DNA of 14,709 bases, from contig JAZUCO010000111.1 of assembly GCA_045639185.1 (NCBI GenBank), forward strand, positions 1-14,709, read 5' to 3'. Positions within the stretch are counted from its first letter, which is position 1. Every line of letters begins with the position of its first letter. Made by a program: the position numbers and the translations under genes. Source of the DNA: UBA1081 sp045639185. GTDB lineage: Bacteria > Bacillota > Clostridia > Oscillospirales > Acutalibacteraceae. The notes under the pieces are model-generated. The model was given only the letters and a program-made list of their open reading frames with translations. It made no database searches and was not told the origin of the DNA. Below are positions 4,887 through 12,845 of this stretch, piece after piece.

Positions 4887-6757
4887 TAGTAAGTTACATT
4901 CTTGTTGCTGAAAGGTTTGTTGTCACCCTCAAGGATATTTTTGTTATAGAAATCACTCTTTACTGCGAATACGTCATTAACATATGCCCAGCCTTCTTTT
5001 CCGCCGCCGTTTTCTTCAAAAAGAGTCTTTTCGCCTGAGAAAAGATTTGTGCCGACACCGAGTCTCTCACCTTCGATTTTTACACCGATACTTGCAAGAA
5101 TTGTGGGGAACATATCAAAATTACCCCACCAACGGTTATGAGTTCTTTCTTCAGGAATATCGAGAAGTCCTTCTGCAGGATTGAGAATAAGGTTGAATGT
5201 TGTTCTTGTGTAGTTCTTATCAAAATCCTTGAAGAAATTGGAATCCATACTGTTATGGTCACCGATAAGAATTACGGTTGTGTTTTCATAAAACGGCTGC
5301 TGCTGAATCCAACGCACAAACTTGACTGTTTCAGATGCGCTGTAGGCAATAACATTTGCATACTGATTATCTCTTGTCATAGGTGTATTGGGACTTACAT
5401 ATCCGTCAGGGAAATGTGTATCTGCCGTTTCCATTACAAAATTGAACGGTTTGCCCGTTTCGTGAAGACGTGTAAGCTCAGTTTTTGCAAATTCATAAAG
5501 CTTATCATCTTCATATCCCCACCACACTTTGTAATCTTTCGGAATCCAGCCTTTTTCCTTTGCCGCATCATGGTCAAGAATATTAAAATTACCGTGGCTT
5601 TCATAGAAATAGTTAAGACCGCCGAATTTTGCCGTTGCACCGAACATTACAGACTGTTCATAGCCCTGAGCAGCAAGAATATCACCCAGAGTTGTTGCAC
5701 CCGGCAGGAAATTATCGGGTGAACCATAGCTGTTACCGTCAACGGGAACTTTCATAGGAAGACCTGTGTTCATATTTACCATTGATGCAACAGACCAGTT
5801 ACAGCCTGAAGTTGAAATTGCACCGCCAAAGCCTTTTTCAAGATGCGAAAAGCTGATGCCTTCTTTTGCAAGGTCGGTAAGAGGAGCAATAAGATTCTCA
5901 TCCATATAACCGCCAAGCTCTTCGGAAGTAAAAGAATTTTCCATTGATTCAAGATAGATATGAATAAGATTTCTCTTCTTTTCGGGGAACTGCATCTTGA
6001 CCTTTGCAGGGTCTGCAAAATTATCTTCAATATAATTCGAGTTCACAAGATACATCTTAACGATATTAAAAAGTTCGAAATGTGAAATACCGTAAGCAAA
6101 ACCGCCTATGCTCATTGCAAGTGCAAGGACTAAAGAAACAATACGTCTTGCAAGAAGCGGAAATACGCAAAGCGACTCTTTGTCTTTTCTTTTACACATA
6201 AGAACTCTCTGTGAAAGAGTAAACATTACAAAGATGAATGACAATGTGATTGTCTGAAGAACGGGACCTGTCCAGAGTCCATCCATAATATCATCACTTG
6301 TGCCCTCTGTAGGTGAAAAGAGGTTAATAACCATCTGGTCGGGTGCAACATCACCGAAAACTTCTTTACCCCAGATTGTGCCCGTAAGAGCTGCACAGCC
6401 AAGAACAAAAAGCACGATTGAAAGGATTCTCAGAACTGTGAAAATTTTCTTTTTTTCCTGTTCTTTTTTCTCAAAATAAATTTTTCCGTCTGCAAGAGCA
6501 TTAAGAAAAATATAAATAAACCCGATTATAAGTGCAACAACCAACTGCATAACGGGATAAAAACCGAAAGCAGATTCCGTGTCACCGCTTACGAGCTTAT
6601 TTATCCAGTTACAAACAAAAAGTGCCGCAAGGTTACAAAACAGACCGTCAGCCACAATTGCAGCAAACAGTTTCAAGAATTTCTCTCTTTTACGGAACAG
6701 AAAGGTATCTGCAATACCTACTAATACGCCTGAAAGAACTGCCATTAACAGAAACAT
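4883..6757 (-). CDS. LtaS/MdoB-like membrane phosphoglycerol transferase (sulfatase superfamily)
   Basis: The protein likely moves phosphoglycerol units from phosphatidylglycerol to a surface glycan or lipoteichoic acid on the outer face of the membrane. Residue numbers count from the upstream ATG at 6775. About five to six membrane helices lie in residues 1-235. The extracellular alkaline-phosphatase/sulfatase-fold domain follows: NLIHIYLESMEN (269-280, metal ligand Glu276), the nucleophile region STSGCNWSVASMV (321-333), WWGYEDD (418-424), ADTH (451-454) and IGDHN (504-508, metal ligands Asp506 and His507). The length is typical of LtaS-type enzymes (about 600-650). I prefer the ATG at 6757 (624 residues), with GGAG at a 9-nt gap; the ATG at 6775 lacks a clear ribosome binding site. 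The motif around 321-340 looks nearer to MdoB than to S. aureus LtaS, so the acceptor is uncertain. Confidence 0.87.
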   Translation of the reverse strand: MFLLMAVLSGVLVGIADTFLFRKREKFLKLFAAIVADGLFCNLAALFVCNWINKLVSGDTESAFGFYPVMQLVVALIIGFIYIFLNALADGKIYFEKKEQEKKKIFTVLRILSIVLFVLGCAALTGTIWGKEVFGDVAPDQMVINLFSPTEGTSDDIMDGLWTGPVLQTITLSFIFVMFTLSQRVLMCKRKDKESLCVFPLLARRIVSLVLALAMSIGGFAYGISHFELFNIVKMYLVNSNYIEDNFADPAKVKMQFPEKKRNLIHIYLESMENSFTSEELGGYMDENLIAPLTDLAKEGISFSHLEKGFGGAISTSGCNWSVASMVNMNTGLPMKVPVDGNSYGSPDNFLPGATTLGDILAAQGYEQSVMFGATAKFGGLNYFYESHGNFNILDHDAAKEKGWIPKDYKVWWGYEDDKLYEFAKTELTRLHETGKPFNFVMETADTHFPDGYVSPNTPMTRDNQYANVIAYSASETVKFVRWIQQQPFYENTTVILIGDHNSMDSNFFKDFDKNYTRTTFNLILNPAEGLLDIPEERTHNRWWGNFDMFPTILASIGVKIEGERLGVGTNLFSGEKTLFEENGGGKEGWAYVNDVFAVKSDFYNKNILEGDNKPFSNKNVTYY

Positions 6758-6794
6758 TTCAATCAACTCCGACATAATTCTTCATTTTTATTCA

Positions 6795-6823
6795 ATTATA
6801 TCAAAACAAGAAAATTAATACAA
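6795..6823 (-). promoter_or_regulatory. candidate promoter of the LtaS/MdoB-like gene
   Basis: On the minus strand TATAAT (6795-6800) is preceded by TG one base upstream (extended -10). A weak -35, TTGTAT (6818-6823), lies at 17-nt spacing. Confidence 0.6.
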
Positions 6824-6878
6824 TAGAACAGACAGAATATTTGACTTTTATCTGCAAAAAATAACTGCGGTGATTGAT

Positions 6879-7892
6879 TTGAAAAAAACAGGTAAAAATG
6901 TAATAAAACTTTCAGGCACAACGGGAATCATTGCAAGTGCGGGAGTAGGTGCAACGGCAGAAAAAGCAGGTCCGCTGTCGGTTGATTTTGATTTTCTCTT
7001 TGACGATGACAACATCGGCTGTGACACATGGGAAAAGGCAGAAAGTGCGCTTCACAAAAAAGCTGTTACCCTTGCAATTGAAAAATCAGGCAAAACAAAC
7101 GACAATATCAATCTGATTTTTGCAGGTGATCTGCTTAATCAGTGTACGGGGTCAACTTTCGGCATAAGGGATATGAATATTCCCTTTGTGGGAATGTACG
7201 GAGCCTGTTCAACAATGGTGCTTTCCCTTGCGACAGCATCGGTTTTTGTTGATTCGGGTGCGGCAGAAACAGCAGTTGCATCAACTTCGTCTCATTTCTG
7301 CTCTGCGGAAAAACAGTTCAGATTCCCCCTTGAATACGGCGGTCAGCGTCCTCCCACGGCTCAGCGCACAGCAACAGCGGCAGGTGCGGCAGTACTTGAG
7401 GGCGGAAAAGAAAACGGAATTATCGTAAACAAAGTGATGTTCGGAAAAATTCAGGATTTCGGCATAACAGATGCAAACAATATGGGTGCGGCTATGGCTC
7501 CTGCGGCGGCACGTACCATTGCAGACTTTCTGACGGACACAAAAACAAAGCCCGAAGATTATGACCTGATTCTCACGGGCGATCTCGGATTTGTGGGGTC
7601 AGAGCTTCTCTTAAAGCTCCTTAACGAGCGTGAAAACATTGACATTTCTGCCGTTCACAACGACTGCGGAAAGATGATTTACTACCGCAGGGAGCAGGAT
7701 GTTCACGCAGGTGGTTCAGGTTGCGGCTGTATGGGAAGTGTGCTGTGTTCACACATCATCAAAGAGATGAAAAGAGGCAGACTCAGAAAAGTTCTTGCAG
7801 TGGCAACAGGTGCATTGCTATCCCCCGTTTCTACTATGCAGAAAGAGTCAATTCCCGGTATAGCCCACGCAGTTGAGCTTATTGTAAAATAG
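6879..7892 (+). CDS. spoVAD: stage V sporulation protein AD (SpoVAD)
   Basis: SpoVAD is the soluble, thiolase-fold, dipicolinic-acid-binding subunit of the SpoVA complex of spores. The product has about 337 residues (B. subtilis SpoVAD has 338). It carries the family N-terminus KKTGKNVIKL, the FAGDLLNQC and GMYGACSTM segments (a cysteine at the thiolase-like active-site position), FRFPLEYGGQRPPTAQRTAT, LTGDLGFVGS and the C-terminal LAVATGALLSP. The chosen start is TTG 6879 with GGTGA at 6869-6873; a GTG at 6870 in the same frame lacks a ribosome binding site. Like spoVAC, it seems to begin with TTG. spoVAC and spoVAE are not adjacent. A GAATA at 6835-6839 could be part of a SigG -35 box, but no good -10 partner follows, so I call no promoter. 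Confidence 0.94.
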   Translation: MKKTGKNVIKLSGTTGIIASAGVGATAEKAGPLSVDFDFLFDDDNIGCDTWEKAESALHKKAVTLAIEKSGKTNDNINLIFAGDLLNQCTGSTFGIRDMNIPFVGMYGACSTMVLSLATASVFVDSGAAETAVASTSSHFCSAEKQFRFPLEYGGQRPPTAQRTATAAGAAVLEGGKENGIIVNKVMFGKIQDFGITDANNMGAAMAPAAARTIADFLTDTKTKPEDYDLILTGDLGFVGSELLLKLLNERENIDISAVHNDCGKMIYYRREQDVHAGGSGCGCMGSVLCSHIIKEMKRGRLRKVLAVATGALLSPVSTMQKESIPGIAHAVELIVK

Positions 7893-7895
7893 AAA

Positions 7896-7936
7896 CAAAA
7901 AAACCTTGCCCGTTTTGGACAAGGTCTGATTTTTTA
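7896..7936. terminator. terminator between spoVAD and the dockerin gene (repeat copy 1)
   Basis: The stem ACCTTG..CAAGGT extends on the minus strand with one G-U pair to about 9 bp. It is followed by seven T residues on the minus strand and TTTTTT (after CTGA) on the plus strand. It overlaps the TAA of the minus-strand gene and lies just past spoVAD. A nearly identical copy lies at 11843-11882, with one base change and one T-length difference. Confidence 0.85.
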
Positions 7937-10900
7937 TTCAAGCTGAGCGCCTATGCGGAGAGCCTTTCTCGCATCAATTGCATTGACTTTGCCGTCGCCT
8001 GTCAGGTCAAAAACAGCAAGCGGAACATTGTAATTTTCAATCTTTTCAATCTGAGCTGAGACTCTAAGAATAATTCTCGCATCAATGGCATTTACCTTGC
8101 CGTCGCCGTTTGCATCACCAACAGTATATGTAACTTCGGGTATTGCAGGAATCACTCTTTCTGCAACAACTTCACCGCAAACGATACACTTCTGAACTTC
8201 TTTGCCTTCTGCACCAATCTGAGCTTCAAGAACCACTTTCCATTCACCCGCAGTGTGTCCCGTTGCGGATACATAATCAAGTCTATTACTGAATCCGCAA
8301 GCACAGGAGTAGATTGTATAGCCTTTTTCTGTACAAGTGGGTGCAATTATTTTTGTTTTATAATCGTGACCAGTTGCCGCAATAACAGAGCCGTTTGCTA
8401 TCTTTGTATTGCAGCCTACACAATAAGTATCACCGGTATGACCTTCTGATGTGCACGTTGCAGATTTTTTATTTCGAATTTCAGTTCCGCCTGCATGATT
8501 TTTATTGTCTTTTGCAATAGTTTCAGTGTAGGTGTCTTTGCAAACAGCACAGGTATATGTTCTTACACCTGTTGATTTGCAGGTTGCCACTGTTGTGACA
8601 GCGCTTGTATAATTATGTTTACCGGTTGCAGGAGCAGCTTCAATATCGAATTTTTCATCACAATATTTACATGGATGGTATTTCTGACCTGCTTGACCAC
8701 AAGTTGCATTTGATGTCCATTCGTCAGAAATTGTATGCAGTTCCATAAAGTCATAGCCATACTTGTTTGCAAAAGCTTCAACTGAGTATCCTGAATGACT
8801 ATGAATAACAGTATCCTGATAAATCATATTTTTAACATTATCTGTTGTCAAACAATTCGGATTATACAAGTAGATATGTTTCATTGATGAACAGTTATCA
8901 AAAGCAGCGTTTCCGATTGTACTGACATTTTCAGGCACAGAAAGTGTCTTTATTGAAGTGCAATTTGCAAACGCATATGAACCAATACTTGAAACAGAAT
9001 CCGGGATTGTTATTTCTGTAATGGGAGTACAATTATAGAATGCATAATCACCTATTTTTGTTACCGTATTGGGCATTTCCACAGATTTTACAGATGCTCC
9101 ATAAAAAATGTATGAAGGAATTGTTGTAACGCCATCACCAAAAACTACTTCAATTCCGCCGTTTTCAGAATTTTTACCTGCATTTTGAAAGATATAATTG
9201 TAACTGGGTATTGAGCTGATTTTTTTTGCATTCCAGTTTATTTTTGTAAGCCCTTTGCAACCATAGAATGCATCACTTCCGATGGTTGTGACTGAGTTGC
9301 CGATGGTTACACTTGTAATTTTAGGACTATATGAACTTAAATACACATAGAACAGATATTTCGGAATTTTTTCTACATTATCTCCGAATACAACATCTAT
9401 ACCGTCACCGGATGTACCGGCATTATAAAATACATCTGATGAAGATGTAAAATCGCTTACATTTTTTGCATTCCAGTTTATTTTTGTAAGCCCTGTGCAA
9501 CCAGAGAATGCAGAACTGCCGATGTTGGTTATCTGTTCCGGTATAGTTATTGTTTTAAGCACTACACAATTACGAAATACATCATTGTCAATAATTGTTA
9601 TGTTTTTATTGATTACAACCTCCTCAAGATGTTGACAACCACTGAAAGCTCCAGGTGCAAAACGATATACTCTATCAGGGATAGCATATATTATTTCTGT
9701 TTTTCCTGCAGGATATTGCACTAAGCGTCTTAGTGTCTTTGAAAATAAGACACCATCAATTGAAGCAAAATCTTCATTATCAGAATCAACATTTATTTCT
9801 GCTAAAGAAATACAATTTTCAAATGTATAATCACCGATGGTTGTGACGGAATCAGGGATTGTTACACTTGTAAGCCCTGTGCAATTTCCGAATGCATATG
9901 CACCAATTGTTGTAACAGAATCAGGAATTGTTATAGCTGCAAGTCCGTAGCAATTACAGAATGCTTTTTCCCCTATGATTGCTACTGAATTTGAAATTAT
10001 AATATTAGTAAGCATTGAACAGTTGTAGAACGCCATATCAGGAATGCTTGTCATGTTTGATATTTCTACTGTTCGCAACGCTTGGGGAATATAATAGTAA
10101 TATTTATAAATGATTGGAGAAGAAGATGTATCCGTGTATTGATGTGTTGTATCAGAGAAGTTTGATGTTGTCCAGCCGAAAATATAACCAAATACAGAAT
10201 CATACCCAGTAGCTGTTATTTTTGCTCCCAAAAATGGTAGTTTTATATAATTAAGGGAAGAACAATATTTAAAAGAAGAATCACCAATGGATGTAACAGA
10301 ATCAGGGACAATAATACTATTAAGAGAACTACATGCTTTGAATGCAGAATCACCGATAGATATAACGGAATCAGGAATAATTACTGATGTCAAATTATGA
10401 CAATTTTCAAATGCAGATATACCGATAGTCTCAACTGTATTAGGAATTGTTATGCTTGTCAACATTGAGCAATTATAAAATGCATTATACGGAATTCTTG
10501 TAGCCAAAGTAACATCGACTGTTTTTAATGATTCTGGAATATAATAGTAATAGTTGTAGCCCATTGAATAATATTGAAAAATAGTTTTAGAAGGTTGAGA
10601 TGTTGATGAAGATTTTAGCGATTTGTATCCAAATATGTACCCAAAGACAGAATTCTCATTTCTTGCAGATAAATTTGCACCGATAAACGGGATTTTTATG
10701 TATTCAAGCGAGTTGCAACCTTTAAATGCTGCAACCCCAATATTTTCAAGCGAGTCTGGAACTATTATGCTTGTCAAATTTGTGCAATCGAGAAAAGCAT
10801 ATTCGCCAATAGTTGTTACTGTATCAGGAATAGTTATATCTATGAGCTCAGAACAATTATAGAATGCATATTTACCTATGCTTGTGACATTATTTGGGAT

Positions 10901-11770
10901 TGAAAGTTTGGTTATTAGTTCATTGTTAATATAAAATTTTTTTGCATAGGATATTGGGTTCGCATCCTCATTACTAAAATTTGTTTCACACCAAGCACTA
11001 ATATCTGCAATATTTACTGTTGATAAATTGTAACAATCATAAAATACAGAATAACCAAAATTTGTAATTGACTGAGGGATTCTAATGCTTGTTAAATTCC
11101 TACAATAATAAAATGCACAGTCATCTATGATTGATATTGAATCAGGCATAATTACGCTTGATAGGTTGCTACAACCATGAAATGCATGTTTTCCGATTGT
11201 TGTTACAGGACCATTTATTGTTATGCTTGTAAGCATTGCACACCCATAAAAAGAACCGTATGGTATCTGAGTTGCTGCAGTAATTTCGACTGTTCTTAAT
11301 GAAGACGGAATATAATAATATTTATAACCAGAGTCAGAGTATTCTTGCAAAGTTGTGCCATAGGATGAATGCAGTTTTGTATATCCAAAAATATATCCAA
11401 ATACTGCATCCTCTGTACCGCTTGCTGATGCACTGCTGCCTACAAACGGAAGTGTCATTGTTTCAAGTGATTTACAACCTCTGAATGCACCGTACCCGAT
11501 ACTTGTAACAGAATCGGGTACGGTTACACTTGTAAGTGAAGAACACCCATAGAATGCTTGATCATCAATAATAGTAACCGTATATCCATCAATTTCAGAA
11601 GGTATTTCTACTGTTGTTACAGATGTATCACAATCTGTGATTGTAATTTCCCCGTCTGATATTTCATAAGTCAGATCGCCGTAGGTTTCAGCCGAAGCTG
11701 TAGTCCCCAGAGTGAAGAACAATGCAATTACAGAAACGAGCAATGCGATTGTCAATAAGAGTTTTTTCAT
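7934..11770 (-). CDS. secreted BspA-type leucine-rich-repeat protein with C-terminal dockerin
   Basis: This is a 1278-residue exported protein. A signal peptide spans 1-27 (KK, a long hydrophobic core, then TASA before ETYG). Residues about 60-960 are mainly LRR_5/BspA repeats of the form A-F-x-x-C-x-x-L-x-x-I-x-I-P-x-S-V-x-x-I-G. They are interrupted by three long modules sharing VFGYIFG (123-129, 375-381, 526-532), a BspA-like SIDGVLFS segment (670-677) and two INWNAK modules (764, 844). Residues 1012-1207 hold four to five cysteine-pair repeats (C-x2-C at 1034, 1074, 1117 and 1195; C-x-C at 1156). Residues 1213-1278 form a type-I-like dockerin. The ATG at 11770 has AGGAG at an 8-nt gap; the upstream GTG lies in that site. 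The likely role is ligand binding while docked to a cohesin scaffold. No catalytic domain, LPxTG or S-layer anchor is seen, and no cohesin gene is in the window. Confidence 0.93.
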   Translation of the reverse strand: MKKLLLTIALLVSVIALFFTLGTTASAETYGDLTYEISDGEITITDCDTSVTTVEIPSEIDGYTVTIIDDQAFYGCSSLTSVTVPDSVTSIGYGAFRGCKSLETMTLPFVGSSASASGTEDAVFGYIFGYTKLHSSYGTTLQEYSDSGYKYYYIPSSLRTVEITAATQIPYGSFYGCAMLTSITINGPVTTIGKHAFHGCSNLSSVIMPDSISIIDDCAFYYCRNLTSIRIPQSITNFGYSVFYDCYNLSTVNIADISAWCETNFSNEDANPISYAKKFYINNELITKLSIPNNVTSIGKYAFYNCSELIDITIPDTVTTIGEYAFLDCTNLTSIIVPDSLENIGVAAFKGCNSLEYIKIPFIGANLSARNENSVFGYIFGYKSLKSSSTSQPSKTIFQYYSMGYNYYYYIPESLKTVDVTLATRIPYNAFYNCSMLTSITIPNTVETIGISAFENCHNLTSVIIPDSVISIGDSAFKACSSLNSIIVPDSVTSIGDSSFKYCSSLNYIKLPFLGAKITATGYDSVFGYIFGWTTSNFSDTTHQYTDTSSSPIIYKYYYYIPQALRTVEISNMTSIPDMAFYNCSMLTNIIISNSVAIIGEKAFCNCYGLAAITIPDSVTTIGAYAFGNCTGLTSVTIPDSVTTIGDYTFENCISLAEINVDSDNEDFASIDGVLFSKTLRRLVQYPAGKTEIIYAIPDRVYRFAPGAFSGCQHLEEVVINKNITIIDNDVFRNCVVLKTITIPEQITNIGSSAFSGCTGLTKINWNAKNVSDFTSSSDVFYNAGTSGDGIDVVFGDNVEKIPKYLFYVYLSSYSPKITSVTIGNSVTTIGSDAFYGCKGLTKINWNAKKISSIPSYNYIFQNAGKNSENGGIEVVFGDGVTTIPSYIFYGASVKSVEMPNTVTKIGDYAFYNCTPITEITIPDSVSSIGSYAFANCTSIKTLSVPENVSTIGNAAFDNCSSMKHIYLYNPNCLTTDNVKNMIYQDTVIHSHSGYSVEAFANKYGYDFMELHTISDEWTSNATCGQAGQKYHPCKYCDEKFDIEAAPATGKHNYTSAVTTVATCKSTGVRTYTCAVCKDTYTETIAKDNKNHAGGTEIRNKKSATCTSEGHTGDTYCVGCNTKIANGSVIAATGHDYKTKIIAPTCTEKGYTIYSCACGFSNRLDYVSATGHTAGEWKVVLEAQIGAEGKEVQKCIVCGEVVAERVIPAIPEVTYTVGDANGDGKVNAIDARIILRVSAQIEKIENYNVPLAVFDLTGDGKVNAIDARKALRIGAQLE
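7937..8134 (-). other. dockerin domain (coding part)
   Basis: Two F-hand calcium loops occur in tandem: DANGDGKVNAID (protein 1219-1230) and DLTGDGKVNAID (1255-1266). Each is followed by a helix beginning with AR (ARIILRVSAQ and ARKALRIGAQ). Asp occupies loop positions 1, 5 and 12 in both; Asn is at position 3 of the first loop and Thr at position 3 of the second. This is the classic duplicated dockerin layout that binds cohesin modules. Confidence 0.88.
8150..8737 (-). repeat. cysteine-pair repeats (coding), four to five units
   Basis: Units of roughly 40-45 residues have the form A-T-C-x-x-x-G-x-x-x-Y-x-C-x-x-C, and several end in ATG(K)H. They sit between the LRR ladder and the dockerin. 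The paired cysteines suggest small metal-binding or disulfide-stabilised beta modules acting as a stalk; this role is inferred. Confidence 0.7.
9104..9499 (-). repeat. duplicated INWNAK module (coding)
   Basis: Two modules of about 50 residues, coded by 9350-9499 and 9104-9259, both begin C-x-G-L-T-K-I-N-W-N-A-K. Both then have an (F)xNAG stretch, (I)-(D/E)-V-V-F-G-D and a final (L/I)F. At the DNA level they share an almost unchanged run of more than 30 nt around the INWNAK codons, which suggests recent duplication or gene conversion. Confidence 0.75.
9995..11479 (-). repeat. three VFGYIFG modules inside the LRR ladder (coding)
   Basis: Three related modules of about 90 residues are coded by 11213-11479, 10442-10720 and 9995-10267. 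Each runs from a SLxxxxLPF(V/I/L)GA-like strand through VFGYIFG, a variable Ser/Thr/Tyr-rich loop, (Y)YYYIP, LRTVE/LKTVD, and IP followed by an aromatic F(Y)xC. Conserved ends around a variable middle suggest insertion loops presented by the repeat scaffold. Confidence 0.75.
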
Positions 11771-11799
11771 TTCAATCACTCCTGAAAAATTCTGTATAT

Positions 11800-11828
11800 A
11801 TTTTACACCATTATTTTCATTATTTCAA
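11800..11828 (-). promoter_or_regulatory. promoter of the dockerin protein gene
   Basis: On the minus strand TTGAAA (11823-11828) and TAAAAT (11800-11805) are spaced by 17 nt. They sit between the upstream terminator (11843-11882) and the AGGAG site, so the gene is a single transcription unit. Confidence 0.65.
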
Positions 11829-11842
11829 GTGAACATATAACA

Positions 11843-11882
11843 CAAAAAAACCTTGCCCGTTTCGGACAAGGTCTGATTTTTA
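11843..11882 (-). terminator. glycosyltransferase operon terminator (repeat copy 2)
   Basis: On the minus strand ACCTTGTCCG pairs with CGGGCAAGGT (one G-U pair, loop AAA) and is followed by seven T residues. It begins at the TAA of the glycosyltransferase gene, in the same register as copy 1 has to the dockerin gene stop. Confidence 0.88.
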
Positions 11883-12845
11883 TACTGTTGTTGTTTCTTT
11901 TTCTTCGGCTTTGTCGAAGTTGAGTCGTTCAGCTTCGATAACAAGCGGACGTTTCATAATTCGTTTATTGATATTGAGAATATATTCGCCGATGAAACCG
12001 ATGAAGAAAAGCTGTACCGCACCGAGGAAAAGCATACCAAGAAGAATGGGTGCTGTACCTGCGGGGAATCGTTCCCAATACAAAAGCTTAAGAATGAAGT
12101 AAATCACACCGAGAATTCCGCTGAGAGCACCGATACCGAGACCGCAGAATGTTGCAAGTCTGAGACCGATTTTTGTGTATGATGTGATTGAAAGCATTGC
12201 TGCATCGTAAAGAGAATAGAAGTTGTTGTGAGTCTTGCCTGCTCTTCTCTTGGGCTGTTCGTAAGGAATTTCCTTTCTCTCAAAACCAAGCTCTGCAACG
12301 ATACCACGCATAAATGGAATGGGATCATCAAGGTCACGGAGAACTTCAATAAATGCTCTGTCATAAAGACCTGAGCCTGTGAAATGCTCAATCTGTTCAA
12401 CGTCTGACATCTTTTTGATAACCTTATAATAGCAGGTACGCAAGAAACGCATAACCTTGCTTTCCTTACTGCTTGTCTTGATGCCGATTACGATTTTATA
12501 GCCGTTTTCCCACTCTTTTACATACTGAGGGATAAGCTCAACGGGGTCCTGGAAGTCACAGCACATCTGAATTACGCAGTCACCTGTAACCTGAAGCACT
12601 CCGTAATAGGGAGAATTGAACTGACCGAAGTTCTTTGCATTGAAAATTGCCTTTACCTTGGGATTTGCCGCACAGATACCTCTGAGGATATCTCTTGTGC
12701 CGTCCTTTGAATCGTTATCGATAAAAACGAGTTCATAGTCATACTGAGGAAGATTCTGTGTCATCATACTGACAATAGCTTCACTCATAGGACCTACATT
12801 TTCTTTTTCATTATAGCAAGGAATAAGAATACTGATTTTTTTCAT
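11880..12845 (-). CDS. GT2 family glycosyltransferase (GtrB/DPM1-like, polyprenol-phosphate type)
   Basis: The 321-residue product starts with a GT-A fold: ISILIPCYNEKENV (4-17), the nucleotide-binding acidic stretch FIDNDSKDGT (41-50), and CDFQDP (96-101), corresponding to DxxLQDP of GtrB/DPM1 enzymes. Two C-terminal membrane helices follow (about 228-255 and 265-290), with a short basic cytosolic tail. Such enzymes move a sugar from a nucleotide donor to undecaprenyl phosphate at the inner face of the membrane, for export into surface glycans. The ATG at 12845 overlaps the stop of the SDR gene (TAATG), with AGAGGTG just upstream. An in-frame start 21 nt further up lies in the SDR gene and is less likely. 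It is the last gene of the operon. Sugar specificity cannot be read from the sequence. Confidence 0.9.
   Translation of the reverse strand: MKKISILIPCYNEKENVGPMSEAIVSMMTQNLPQYDYELVFIDNDSKDGTRDILRGICAANPKVKAIFNAKNFGQFNSPYYGVLQVTGDCVIQMCCDFQDPVELIPQYVKEWENGYKIVIGIKTSSKESKVMRFLRTCYYKVIKKMSDVEQIEHFTGSGLYDRAFIEVLRDLDDPIPFMRGIVAELGFERKEIPYEQPKRRAGKTHNNFYSLYDAAMLSITSYTKIGLRLATFCGLGIGALSGILGVIYFILKLLYWERFPAGTAPILLGMLFLGAVQLFFIGFIGEYILNINKRIMKRPLVIEAERLNFDKAEEKETTTV

Noticed and set aside
5138..5722. A 194-codon open frame on the plus strand
   Set aside because: It lies fully antisense to the well-supported LtaS/MdoB-like gene, has a cysteine-rich low-sense translation, and has no ribosome binding site or family pattern.
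6835..6869. SigG-type promoter for spoVAD
   Set aside because: GAATA is present but the expected CATnnTA box at 17-18 nt is poor, and the start of transcription would fall on the ribosome binding site.
8150..11479. CRISPR-like or tandem DNA repeats
   Set aside because: The repetition is at protein level (LRR and cysteine-pair modules) inside one open frame. Spacing and sequence vary, with no fixed repeat and unique spacers.
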